From positions 1-19,739 of the forward strand of contig JAOZNB010000012.1 of NCBI GenBank assembly GCA_029933995.1: a stretch of 19,739 nucleotides of DNA. The letters are read 5' to 3'. The stretch is from Candidatus Moraniibacteriota bacterium (GTDB taxonomy: Bacteria > Patescibacteriota > Minisyncoccia > Moranbacterales > GCA-2747515). Within the stretch, counting starts at the first letter, position 1. Each line of letters opens with the position of its first letter. Below are positions 1 to 6,470 of this stretch, one piece after another. Under the pieces are notes generated by a model. The model saw only the letters and a list, made by a program, of their open reading frames with translations, was not told the DNA's origin and did not search any database. The translations under genes were made by a program, and so were the position numbers.

Positions 1-17
1 TTTAGTTGTCTTGAGGG

Positions 18-767
18 TTAAGTTTGAAAACGTTCGGTCAATACTTCAAATGACCGTGCGTTTTGTTGTTTTTTTGGTAATTCATCAAAAGCAATGGATG
101 CAAAGTCTGTTGCTTTTAGAGACATTTTATCCCATGGTAATTTGTCAAATTCGACAACATCACCAATCTTTTGGTAATAAAACCCTATCAGGTCAAACTT
201 TTTTGCCACACTTCTTACGGCAGGAAAGGTACTGACCAAATGTTTTTTTATAAGACAATTATTATCCCAAAGCACATGCCTTGAATATAAAACTTCTGCA
301 AGTTCTTGCGCAAACATCCTGCGTACCTCATCAGATGACTTAGCTTTACGTGCTCCATCAGGACTGTAAAATTTTTGATTTTCAAATTGTATTTGAGAAG
401 ATACACTCATCATATAAATGTAAGGATTATATGAAAGCACATTCTCCACAGTACATTTGAGAATATCTCGCAAAAACACAAAGGGTTTTTCACGAAATAT
501 TAATCGAATAATTTTGTAGTCTGGTGAGGGCATGAATTCGCTATCTGAACCCCATTCCATATCAGTAAATGAATCATAAAGTACGTGGTTGTGTTCCATT
601 ACATTTTCAATGGAACTCCATACACACTTCCAATCTTTTTTGGGAAGTCTAGGAATGTGTACTTGATGGCATTTAAACTGGATGTATGTGCCACCCCTTT
701 TGCCATCATTCAGTACTTGAATTTCTGTTGTAGGGCTTTCGAGAACTTCTGTAAGTGTTAAGGACAT
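18..767 (-). CDS. Uncharacterised 249-aa protein
   Basis: I do not recognise the family. The start at 767 is well supported: TGGAGG lies a few bases upstream of the ATG, and a TTGACA-N17-TATACT promoter sits further up. The protein is soluble-looking, with no signal peptide or membrane segment. It is rich in aromatic and charged residues, has scattered Cys (near residues 33, 48, 104 and 171) and no obvious catalytic motif. A conserved-looking block runs around residues 78-110, with many bulky hydrophobics. It is a single-gene unit, divergent from the membrane/thioredoxin pair that follows. Its strong Shine-Dalgarno sets it apart from the housekeeping genes here and groups it with the other accessory units. 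That the frame is coding is nearly certain; the function is unknown. Confidence 0.8.
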   Translation of the reverse strand: MSLTLTEVLESPTTEIQVLNDGKRGGTYIQFKCHQVHIPRLPKKDWKCVWSSIENVMEHNHVLYDSFTDMEWGSDSEFMPSPDYKIIRLIFREKPFVFLRDILKCTVENVLSYNPYIYMMSVSSQIQFENQKFYSPDGARKAKSSDEVRRMFAQELAEVLYSRHVLWDNNCLIKKHLVSTFPAVRSVAKKFDLIGFYYQKIGDVVEFDKLPWDKMSLKATDFASIAFDELPKKQQNARSFEVLTERFQT

Positions 768-815
768 GGTAATACCTCCAATAAATGTGATTTATAGGGC
801 TTTGACCCAAATTTA

Positions 816-865
816 GTTTTTCAAGAACAACATGGAAGTATAACATATAAAACATTAATTGTCAA
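816..865 (-). promoter_or_regulatory. Promoter of the 249-aa gene with a dyad at the start site
   Basis: On the minus strand, TTGACA (860-865) and TATACT (837-842) are separated by exactly 17 nt, and a TG one base upstream of the -10 gives an extended -10. Transcription should start near 830. An imperfect dyad (816-822 GTTTTTC and 825-831 GAACAAC) straddles that point and could be an operator or a 5' hairpin. Confidence 0.75.
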
Positions 866-867
866 GA

Positions 868-896
868 TTGACCAGTAGATATTAGGGTGATACCAT
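868..896 (+). promoter_or_regulatory. Probable promoter for the membrane/thioredoxin pair
   Basis: TTGACC (868-873), a 17-nt spacer and TACCAT (891-896), preceded by TGA (extended -10). It is divergent from the promoter at 837-865, and the two -35 boxes almost touch, so the two units may be co-regulated. The start would be near 903, leaving a 28-nt leader with no Shine-Dalgarno. Confidence 0.5.
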
Positions 897-930
897 TATA
901 TTTATTAATATTTGTTTTGATATTTGATAT

Positions 931-1173
931 ATGAGTAAAAGTGAACGATTTTCTAGAGGAAACCTTATTTTTCTTTTTGTTGTAGCCTTTTTAGTTGGAG
1001 CAATTATTAAAAATGCAATAGGTAATAATATTCGAATAGGATTTGATGATCCAGACACTATAATAACCGATGGAAAACTGTACGATATTGATGAACTTGA
1101 GCAAGAATTATTGAAAAATGGTATTCCTGAAGAAATTCCTAAAATAGAAGAGATTACTGCAGAGGTTAAATAG
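931..1173 (+). CDS. Small single-pass membrane protein (80 aa)
   Basis: Residues 1-10 are basic and polar. A hydrophobic helix follows at about residues 11-31, and the remaining 50 residues are acidic (many Asp, Glu and Ile). This reads as an N-in membrane anchor with a short acidic extracytoplasmic tail. There is no Shine-Dalgarno before the ATG. The gene ends 30 nt before a membrane-anchored thioredoxin-fold gene in the same direction, so a shared transcript and a related job at the cell surface are likely. No family is recognised. It is short, but its compositional bias (basic, hydrophobic, acidic) and its position make a real gene likely. Confidence 0.65.
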   Translation: MSKSERFSRGNLIFLFVVAFLVGAIIKNAIGNNIRIGFDDPDTIITDGKLYDIDELEQELLKNGIPEEIPKIEEITAEVK

Positions 1174-1203
1174 TGTTTATTTTGATTTAATATTATAAAA
1201 TAT

Positions 1204-2322
1204 ATGTCACATACAGAGAATAAAAAAAATACTGAAAAAGAAAATAATTTAATAAGTGAAGATGAAGTTATTTTAGATGGCACAGAATGTGATAAGTTGC
1301 GTAAAAATAATAAAACTTTAATTGCAATTATTATTTTATTAGTTGGAGTAGCGGTGGGATCTTTTTTTGTGGATATTGCTCAATTGTTTTCGGGTAAAGG
1401 GTTTTCTGCTAGAGCGTTAGAGGACGCGCAGGTGGTAGAATATGATGGAAATACATGGGTGAGGTATGATGATCCTAAAATTGTGGTAGATGTTTTTGAT
1501 GCGGATGATTGTGAAGATTGTGTAACTGATGAAGTATTGGTGCGACTTCGTTCACTCATTCCTACACTTGAAGCACATCGCATTGATGTGCGTACTGATG
1601 AAGGGCGTCAATATGCAAGTGATAATGATATTAAACATATTCCAGCATTTTTATTTAATGATAACGTTATTGATTCTGATTTTTATCAAGGAGCCGCAGT
1701 TCTTTTTAAAGATGCACCTAATAATAAATATTATTTTGAAGCAGCAAATGTAGGTGTGCCAATTGGTGAATATTTAGAAGTACCTGCAATTGATACAGGT
1801 ATAATTGTCGGAAATGATGAAGTAAAAGTTTCAATTGTAGTATTTACTGACTTTGCATGCACTATGTGCAAAACTGTAGATCCAATTATTGCTAAAATTC
1901 AGGAAGAATTTAAAGATGATGTAAAAGTAGTAGTAAAAGTAACACCAGACGTACAACAAAAAAATTCAATGAAACTGGCAATGGCAGTACAGTGTGCAAA
2001 TGAACAAGAAGTATTTGATAAATACAATGCATTATTATTTACAAATCAAAAAACACTCATAGAAACAGACGATGTAAATGTCACATTGGTTAAATACGCA
2101 ACAAATTTACAATTAGATACAGAAAAATTTGAAAAGTGTTTAGATGGTACTGAACAAAAAGAAGTAATTGAAGGTAATATAACTGAAGCATCCAGATTTG
2201 GTATAACTGGATCACCCACATTATTTATAAATGGACAGCCACATGTAGGAGTAATTACTTATGAAAATTTAAAAACACAAATTGAATCAATTATAAATCC
2301 AGAAGAAGTGATTGAGGAATAA
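1204..2322 (+). CDS. Membrane-anchored tandem thioredoxin-fold (DsbA-like) protein
   Basis: A cytoplasmic N-terminus (residues 1-36) precedes a membrane helix at about residues 37-57, with the rest extracytoplasmic. Two thioredoxin-like modules follow. The first (about 93-185) has CEDC at 103-106 and a probable cis-proline in HIPAF (P147). The second (about 198-365) has DFACTMC with Cys219/Cys222 and a cis-proline loop in GSPTLFINGQ (P338), typical of the DsbA/Thioredoxin_4 group. Extra Cys at 264 and 312 could form a structural disulfide. Expected role: forming or reshuffling disulfides in exported proteins. Two CxxC modules in one chain suggest intramolecular electron relay or partner docking. 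No Shine-Dalgarno is present; TATTAT seven bases before the ATG could instead give a leaderless start. Confidence 0.85.
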   Translation: MSHTENKKNTEKENNLISEDEVILDGTECDKLRKNNKTLIAIIILLVGVAVGSFFVDIAQLFSGKGFSARALEDAQVVEYDGNTWVRYDDPKIVVDVFDADDCEDCVTDEVLVRLRSLIPTLEAHRIDVRTDEGRQYASDNDIKHIPAFLFNDNVIDSDFYQGAAVLFKDAPNNKYYFEAANVGVPIGEYLEVPAIDTGIIVGNDEVKVSIVVFTDFACTMCKTVDPIIAKIQEEFKDDVKVVVKVTPDVQQKNSMKLAMAVQCANEQEVFDKYNALLFTNQKTLIETDDVNVTLVKYATNLQLDTEKFEKCLDGTEQKEVIEGNITEASRFGITGSPTLFINGQPHVGVITYENLKTQIESIINPEEVIEE

Positions 2323-2342
2323 CATAAAAGAATATTTGAATT

Positions 2343-2376
2343 GTAGTGGTCAGGCATGCCTGACCACTACTTTTTT
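2343..2376 (+). terminator. Intrinsic terminator with a perfect 28-nt palindrome
   Basis: Arms at 2343-2356 and 2357-2370 are exact reverse complements with no unpaired centre, followed by six T. It is GC-rich for this window. It ends the thioredoxin-fold unit 20 nt after its stop. Confidence 0.9.
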
Positions 2377-2378
2377 GA

Positions 2379-2428
2379 TTGTCAACTTTTAAATGTACTT
2401 GTTATACTATTTTTAAGGTAAAAATAGT
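2379..2428 (+). promoter_or_regulatory. Promoter and overlapping dyad for the unknown bicistron
   Basis: TTGTCA (2379-2384), an 18-nt spacer, then TATACT (2403-2408) preceded by TGT (extended -10). A dyad with 9-bp arms (2406-2414 and 2420-2428, spacer AAGGT) overlaps the end of the -10 box and the predicted start near 2415. It is therefore best read as a DNA operator. Confidence 0.65.
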
Positions 2429-2458
2429 TATTTAAAAAAAGTGCAAGGAGGATTAATT

Positions 2459-2920
2459 ATGTATATTCAACAATTTTTAGGCAGATTAGATGAAAATAAT
2501 CCTGGATATTATGAATTAGTACGATATCTTGAAGGGGACAAAGATGATCTTGAAGTTTTTGTCTTTGCAAAAAATGAAGGTGTGCAAGTTGTGCCATTGC
2601 CAAATAATGGATGGGCGCCTGTATTTGATGTAAATTTAAAAGTTTGTTTTTTGGTTCCTGCAGGGTTTCATACAGTATTTATAGCTGCTTTATGTGGATA
2701 TCACATAAAGGATTGTAATTGTACTAGCACAAGTTCAGTTGCAAAATTTTATGCAAATGAGTATATTACACTCAATTATGGGTGGTATATAACGAGTATT
2801 ACGTCTGCAAGAAGTGGTAAATACTGTGCTGAGATGTCACCAACGTATATTTTAGATACTTTTGATAAAACATATCTCAAATTACTTAAAGATTATCATA
2901 TTCGAAGAGGGTTAAGATGA
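2459..2920 (+). CDS. Uncharacterised 153-aa protein, first gene of a bicistron
   Basis: The start at 2459 is chosen because AAGGAGG (2445-2451) lies 7 nt upstream; the in-frame GTG at 2441 includes that Shine-Dalgarno and is not used. The protein is soluble-looking, with many aromatic residues and several Cys (near residues 63, 79, 86, 88 and 117; CNC at 86-88). It ends in a basic tail (HIRRGLR). No family is recognised. Its stop codon overlaps the next start (ATGA), so the two proteins are translationally coupled and probably act together. The unit has its own promoter and is closed by terminators on both sides. Confidence 0.75.
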   Translation: MYIQQFLGRLDENNPGYYELVRYLEGDKDDLEVFVFAKNEGVQVVPLPNNGWAPVFDVNLKVCFLVPAGFHTVFIAALCGYHIKDCNCTSTSSVAKFYANEYITLNYGWYITSITSARSGKYCAEMSPTYILDTFDKTYLKLLKDYHIRRGLR

Positions 2921-3237
2921 CGACAAAGACACATCAAACTGACTGGTTACTTGTAAAGGCATTATTGGAGCAACTTAAGGACATGAATGCACAAAAAGAT
3001 TCTGTTTTGTGGACATTTGCTGGAACTGAGTGTGAAGATTGTTTTGTGTTAACAGGGAAAAAACTTTTGGACAGAATTGTAAGGGAGGTCGGTATAAACA
3101 GGCTTATAGGCATTACAGATTATGGTTTTGACGGCATATCTGATTGTCAGGTTCACCAAGGAGATTTTTCAAATTTTGTAGGTGTTTTGGATAATCTTAT
3201 TAAACAAAGTTTGTCCATATTGAATCATGATGAATGA
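2917..3237 (+). CDS. Uncharacterised 106-aa protein, second gene of a bicistron
   Basis: It starts inside the ATGA overlap with the previous gene, with a GA-rich stretch just upstream that could serve as a weak Shine-Dalgarno. The protein is small and soluble, with an N-terminal helix-like region (residues 8-28), then a TECEDC segment (residues 37-42) and a glycine/aspartate-rich middle (around residues 82-95). CEDC could bind metal or be redox-active; the same four residues occur in the first module of the thioredoxin-fold protein encoded upstream, but nothing else looks shared. Function unknown. Confidence 0.7.
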   Translation: MTTKTHQTDWLLVKALLEQLKDMNAQKDSVLWTFAGTECEDCFVLTGKKLLDRIVREVGINRLIGITDYGFDGISDCQVHQGDFSNFVGVLDNLIKQSLSILNHDE

Positions 3238-3285
3238 GGAAATTTGGAGGTAATTAATTAGTTATTTGAATTATAATACGAGTTG

Positions 3286-3322
3286 AAGATGTGATTATTA
3301 TAGAATAATTACATCTTTTTAA
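3286..3322 (+). terminator. Intrinsic terminator of the bicistron
   Basis: Arms 3286-3299 and 3304-3317 pair over 14 bp (one G-U) around the loop ATAG, and T residues run out of the second arm. It isolates the bicistron from the aspS leader. Confidence 0.85.
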
Positions 3323-3333
3323 TTTTACAATAC

Positions 3334-3361
3334 TTGCATTTTTTGAGGTTTGGGTTATAAT
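3334..3361 (+). promoter_or_regulatory. Promoter of the T-box leader and aspS
   Basis: TTGCAT (3334-3339), a 16-nt spacer, then a consensus TATAAT (3356-3361). It directly precedes the structured leader, so transcription should start near 3368. Confidence 0.75.
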
Positions 3362-3367
3362 AGTATT

Positions 3368-3613
3368 TACAAATGTCTGTGAAGCTGCAAACACAGTGGA
3401 GGCTCAGAACTATTGCAGTACTGGGCGAGGCTGAGGAAGAAATTTGTTTAATAAAACAAAGATTAGAACCTCTCGGTCATTGAACGTCCGTTATCGTTTA
3501 AATAAAGTGAATAATTCATATTGAATTATTAAGTGCGGTGGTACCGCGGTTTTGTTTAAGAAATCGTCCGTTAAGAACAAAAGTTATTTTGTTTTTGATG
3601 AACGATTTTTTTT
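3368..3613 (+). promoter_or_regulatory. T-box riboswitch leader of aspS
   Basis: The diagnostic T-box sequence is present at 3531-3548 (AAGTGCGGTGGTACCGCG, including UGGU for pairing with the tRNA end). A 9-bp hairpin lies just upstream (3510-3530), where stem III is expected, and an intrinsic terminator lies downstream (3561-3613). T-boxes sense uncharged tRNA and let transcription continue into an aminoacyl-tRNA synthetase gene, which fits aspS at 3742. The 5' part is hard to fold by eye: ACAAAT (3370-3375) can pair with ATTTGT (3442-3447) as the base of stem I, but the 3' side of that stem shows GAGGAAGAA and no GAC or GAT. The specifier is therefore unresolved. The core element is confident; the Asp specificity comes only from the downstream gene. 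Confidence 0.85.
3561..3613 (+). terminator. Regulated terminator of the T-box leader
   Basis: Outer arms AAATCGT (3561-3567) and ACGATTT (3602-3608), inner arms AACAAAA (3576-3582) and TTTTGTT (3587-3593), then a run of T to 3613. CGTCCGTTA in its 5' arm also occurs at 3485-3493 in the leader, which may help build the alternative fold. Confidence 0.8.
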
Positions 3614-3637
3614 AATTTAATATTTTATTAATAGTAA

Positions 3638-3731
3638 TGTCATTTCGACTGAAGCGATAAAAGAATGGAGAAATCTGTAACTGTAGAGTTTTGAGATATC
3701 TCGACTCCACTGCGTTACGCTCGATATGACA
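3638..3731 (+). repeat. Dispersed palindromic repeat, copy A (in the aspS 5' UTR)
   Basis: A 94-bp element with inverted ends: TGTCATTTCGACTGAAGCG at the left, and CGCTCGATATGACA at the right, which is nearly its complement. A related 96-bp copy lies at 16789-16884 in the same orientation to its downstream gene, roughly three quarters identical by eye. It sits between the T-box terminator and aspS and ends exactly 10 nt before the ATG. It encodes no protein and resembles the short non-autonomous palindromic repeats scattered in many bacterial genomes. Confidence 0.8.
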
Positions 3732-3741
3732 ATGTAAAATT

Positions 3742-5523
3742 ATGCTTAGAACTCATACATGTGGACAATTGTCTAAAAAGGATATTGGTACAAAAGTAAC
3801 TTTAACTGGTTGGGTAAACCGTCGTCGTGATCATGGTGGTGTAATATTTATTGATTTGCGAGATAAATATGGACTTACTCAAATTACATTTAATCCTGAG
3901 CAAAGTGGTAATGTGCATACTTCTGCGGACAAACTTCGTAGTGAGTGGGTTATTAAGGTTGTGGGTGAAGTTATTGCTCGTCCAGATAATATGATCAATA
4001 AAAAATTAGATACTGGTGAGATTGAAATAATTGCTAGTAAACTTGAAGTTCTAAATGAATCAGAAACACCTCCTTTTGAAATTGCTGATGATGAAAAAAC
4101 TGCTGAAGCGGGAGAACATATAAGATTGAAATATCGTTATTTAGATTTGCGGAGAGAGAAGATTCAGAAACTTCTTGCACAGAAGGATTTATTTATTAGA
4201 GATATGCGTACTTTTTTTCAAGAAAGAGACTTTCAGGAGGTGCAGACACCTATTTTAGCGAACTCTTCACCAGAGGGTGCACGTGATTGGTTAATTCCGT
4301 CACGATTGTATCCAGGTAAGTTTTATGCGTTGCCACAGGCACCACAACAGTTCAAACAACTTTTGATGGTTGGTGGTGTTGATAAGTATTTTCAAATTGC
4401 GCCATGTTTTCGTGATGAAGATCCTCGCATGGATCGTCATTTTGGAGAATTTTATCAACTTGATATGGAGATGAGCTTTGTTGAACAAGAAGATATTTTT
4501 GAAATCTTAGAAGAATTATGGATTGAGCTTACTAAGAAACACAGTGATAAAAAAATAATCAATGAGGATTTCTCTAAAATTTCATGGAAAGATGCGATGA
4601 ATAAATATGGCTCTGATAAACCAGATTTGAGATTTGATTTGGAGATTGTGAATGTGTCAGATATTGTTACTGATTCAAAATTTGGAGTTTTTGCAGGCGC
4701 AGTGAAAGATGGTGGAGTTGTGCATGCGTTGAAGATTGATGGTGGAGGAACTACATTTTCTCGTAAAGACATTGATGGACTTACTGATTTAGCATGTACA
4801 AAAGGTGCAAAAGGTCTAGCTTACATTATTGTAAAGGAGGATGGTTCACTACAATCTCCAATTGTGAAATTTTTGGGTGATGATGTTTGTGCTGAAATTA
4901 TAAAAATAGTTGATGCTAAATCTGGTGATATAATTTTCTTTGGGGCAGATAAATGGCGTATTGTATGTGAGAGTTTGGGAGTTGTAAGGAATGAGTGTGG
5001 TGAGATGTTAAATCTTAAGGATAATACAAAAGCTGCATATGCATGGATTGTAGATTTTCCAATGTATGATTATTCAGAAATTGAAGAAGGCAAAATTGAT
5101 TTTTCACATAATCCATTTTCTATGCCTCAAGGTGGTATGGGAGCACTAGAAAATGAAGATCCTTTAGAAATAGTCGCATATCAGTTTGATTTAGTCTTGA
5201 ATGGTTTTGAAATCTCTAGTGGAGCAATTAGAAATCATGAGCCAAAACTTATGTATAAAGCATTTGAAATAGCTGGATATACAAAAGAGGATGTAGATAG
5301 AGAATTTGGACATATGATACAGGCATTTAAATATGGAACTCCACCACACGGAGGAAGTGCGCCTGGAATTGACAGAGCGTTTATGGTACTTAAAGATTGT
5401 AATTCTATTCGTGATATTTACGCGTTTCCAAAGGATGGACAGGGACGAGATGTAATGCTTGATTCACCATCAGAAGTATCTCAAAAGCAACTTGATGAGC
5501 TTAGCTTGAAGATTGTTGACTGA
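3742..5523 (+). CDS. aspS: Aspartyl-tRNA synthetase
   Basis: Class II synthetase charging tRNA-Asp in the cytoplasm. The 593-aa length and domain order are bacterial: an N-terminal OB-fold anticodon-binding domain (about 1-105, with GWVNRRRDHGG at 23-33), class II core motif 2 (FRDEDPRMDRHFGEF, about 214-228), a GAD insertion domain (about 285-410), and motif 3 near the C-terminus (GSAPGIDRAF). The core also has the QAPQQFKQLLM signature. His31 in the OB fold matches the residue reported in non-discriminating bacterial AspRS, which also charges tRNA-Asn; discriminating enzymes tend to have Leu. This makes an indirect GatCAB route to Asn-tRNA plausible but unproven. Expression is controlled by the upstream T-box. 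No Shine-Dalgarno is present, and the start lies 10 nt after a dispersed repeat. Confidence 0.97.
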   Translation: MLRTHTCGQLSKKDIGTKVTLTGWVNRRRDHGGVIFIDLRDKYGLTQITFNPEQSGNVHTSADKLRSEWVIKVVGEVIARPDNMINKKLDTGEIEIIASKLEVLNESETPPFEIADDEKTAEAGEHIRLKYRYLDLRREKIQKLLAQKDLFIRDMRTFFQERDFQEVQTPILANSSPEGARDWLIPSRLYPGKFYALPQAPQQFKQLLMVGGVDKYFQIAPCFRDEDPRMDRHFGEFYQLDMEMSFVEQEDIFEILEELWIELTKKHSDKKIINEDFSKISWKDAMNKYGSDKPDLRFDLEIVNVSDIVTDSKFGVFAGAVKDGGVVHALKIDGGGTTFSRKDIDGLTDLACTKGAKGLAYIIVKEDGSLQSPIVKFLGDDVCAEIIKIVDAKSGDIIFFGADKWRIVCESLGVVRNECGEMLNLKDNTKAAYAWIVDFPMYDYSEIEEGKIDFSHNPFSMPQGGMGALENEDPLEIVAYQFDLVLNGFEISSGAIRNHEPKLMYKAFEIAGYTKEDVDREFGHMIQAFKYGTPPHGGSAPGIDRAFMVLKDCNSIRDIYAFPKDGQGRDVMLDSPSEVSQKQLDELSLKIVD

Positions 5524-5526
5524 TGC

Positions 5527-5555
5527 TTGCAAAAATAGAAAAAGCATGATATCAT
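5527..5555 (+). promoter_or_regulatory. Promoter for rpmF-nusB
   Basis: TTGCAA (5527-5532), a 17-nt spacer, then TATCAT (5550-5555), beginning four bases after the aspS stop. It predicts a start near 5562 and a leader of about 70 nt with no Shine-Dalgarno. Confidence 0.55.
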
Positions 5556-5631
5556 TAAGTTTACTGGTATGTTTACACTTGCATGTGTGTTAAATTACAG
5601 TATTATTTTGAATTGAATTAATTATAAAAAT

Positions 5632-5829
5632 ATGGCAGTACCAAAACAGAGACAGAACTCTTCAAGACGAGATCGTCGTCGTTCACATAATATTAGCAAG
5701 ATCAAGGTAGCTGATACACAAAAATGTGTATCTTGTGGAGAACAAAAATTACCACATCGTGTTTGTGATGCATGTGGAATGTACCGTGGTGTACAGTATA
5801 AAAAAGTTGTTACAAAAGTAGGTGCGTAA
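5632..5829 (+). CDS. rpmF: 50S ribosomal protein L32
   Basis: A 65-aa protein with the family's MAVPKQR start, a highly basic N-terminal tail (RRDRRRSH) that threads into rRNA, and a zinc ribbon with Cys33, Cys36, Cys46 and Cys49. All four zinc ligands are kept, so this is the zinc-binding form. It is followed 52 nt later by nusB, a common neighbourhood in low-GC and CPR-type genomes. The start is fixed by the conserved N-terminus. No Shine-Dalgarno precedes it, only an A/T-rich stretch. Confidence 0.97.
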   Translation: MAVPKQRQNSSRRDRRRSHNISKIKVADTQKCVSCGEQKLPHRVCDACGMYRGVQYKKVVTKVGA

Positions 5830-5881
5830 TTAAAAAGACGCTATGTGCTTTTGATTTGTAAAATAAAATTTTTTAAAAAAT

Positions 5882-6376
5882 ATGGCTAATCGACATCTAC
5901 AACGTTCAATTGCAATGCAAAGTCTTTTTGAGTGGGATTTTCGTGGTCAAGAGAGTAATCAGATTGAACCAATCATAACACATAATTGTGCAGAATTTGC
6001 ACCGGGAGCTGATAATTTTTCTTTTGTGAGTGCTCTAGTGAACGGTGCAATCAAAAAATTAGACGAGATAGATCCACTTATTGCAAAGTGTGCGCCAGAA
6101 TGGCCGTTAGATCAAATTGCTGTTGTTGATAGAAATATACTTAGATTAGGTACATATGAGTTACTTTTTGGTAATTATGATGAAACGCCTCCAAAAGTTG
6201 CTATTAATGAAGCAATCGAACTAGCTAAAACATATGGCGGTGAAAGTAGCGCACGGTTTGTTAATGGTGTCTTGGGAACAATTTATAAAGAAATGGGTGA
6301 GCCTATGAAAGATGATGATGCTGATAAGGCAAAAACTCGTCGTTCTGATGAAAAAGAAGTAGAGGATAAAAAATAA
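5882..6376 (+). CDS. nusB: Transcription antitermination factor NusB
   Basis: An all-helical factor that pairs with ribosomal protein S10 at boxA of rRNA operons, preventing premature termination. Family features are an arginine-rich N-terminus (RHLQRSIAMQSLFEWDF, about 3-20), the middle VVDRNILRLGTYELLF block (about 81-96), and the C-terminal PKVAINEAIELAKTYGGESSARFVNGVLGTI region, which contains the classic NEAVELAK-type helix. At 164 aa it is slightly long because of a charged C-terminal tail (about 141-164, rich in Asp, Lys and Arg) that is probably disordered. It has no Shine-Dalgarno. It lies between rpmF and rnc, linking translation and rRNA maturation functions. Confidence 0.95.
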   Translation: MANRHLQRSIAMQSLFEWDFRGQESNQIEPIITHNCAEFAPGADNFSFVSALVNGAIKKLDEIDPLIAKCAPEWPLDQIAVVDRNILRLGTYELLFGNYDETPPKVAINEAIELAKTYGGESSARFVNGVLGTIYKEMGEPMKDDDADKAKTRRSDEKEVEDKK

Positions 6377-6411
6377 AAAGTAGAGCAATAATCATATAAT
6401 TAAAGTATGAT

Positions 6412-6450
6412 CAACGTGTTTTTATAGCAATTTGTGATGCAAACACATTG
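6412..6450 (+). other. Hairpin in the rnc leader
   Basis: Arms 6412-6421 and 6441-6450 pair at nine of ten positions (one C-A mismatch), with a smaller GCA/TGC stem inside. No T run follows, so it is not a terminator. It lies 20 nt before the RNase III start and could be a site where the enzyme trims its own message, as known in E. coli. That role is inference. Confidence 0.4.
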
Positions 6451-6470
6451 GTTATTCTTTCTTAAATGAA

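Noticed and set aside
2441..2458. Upstream GTG start for the gene at 2459
   Set aside because: The extra codons contain the Shine-Dalgarno AAGGAGG itself, and the ATG at 2459 is ideally spaced from it.
3230..3253. Seven-codon ORF after the bicistron, followed by GGAGG
   Set aside because: The GGAGG is followed by stop codons and no plausible start; the ORF is too short to support.
3638..3731. A CRISPR array or full insertion sequence formed by the two repeat copies
   Set aside because: Only two distant, diverged copies exist, with no spacers, transposase or target-site duplication visible.
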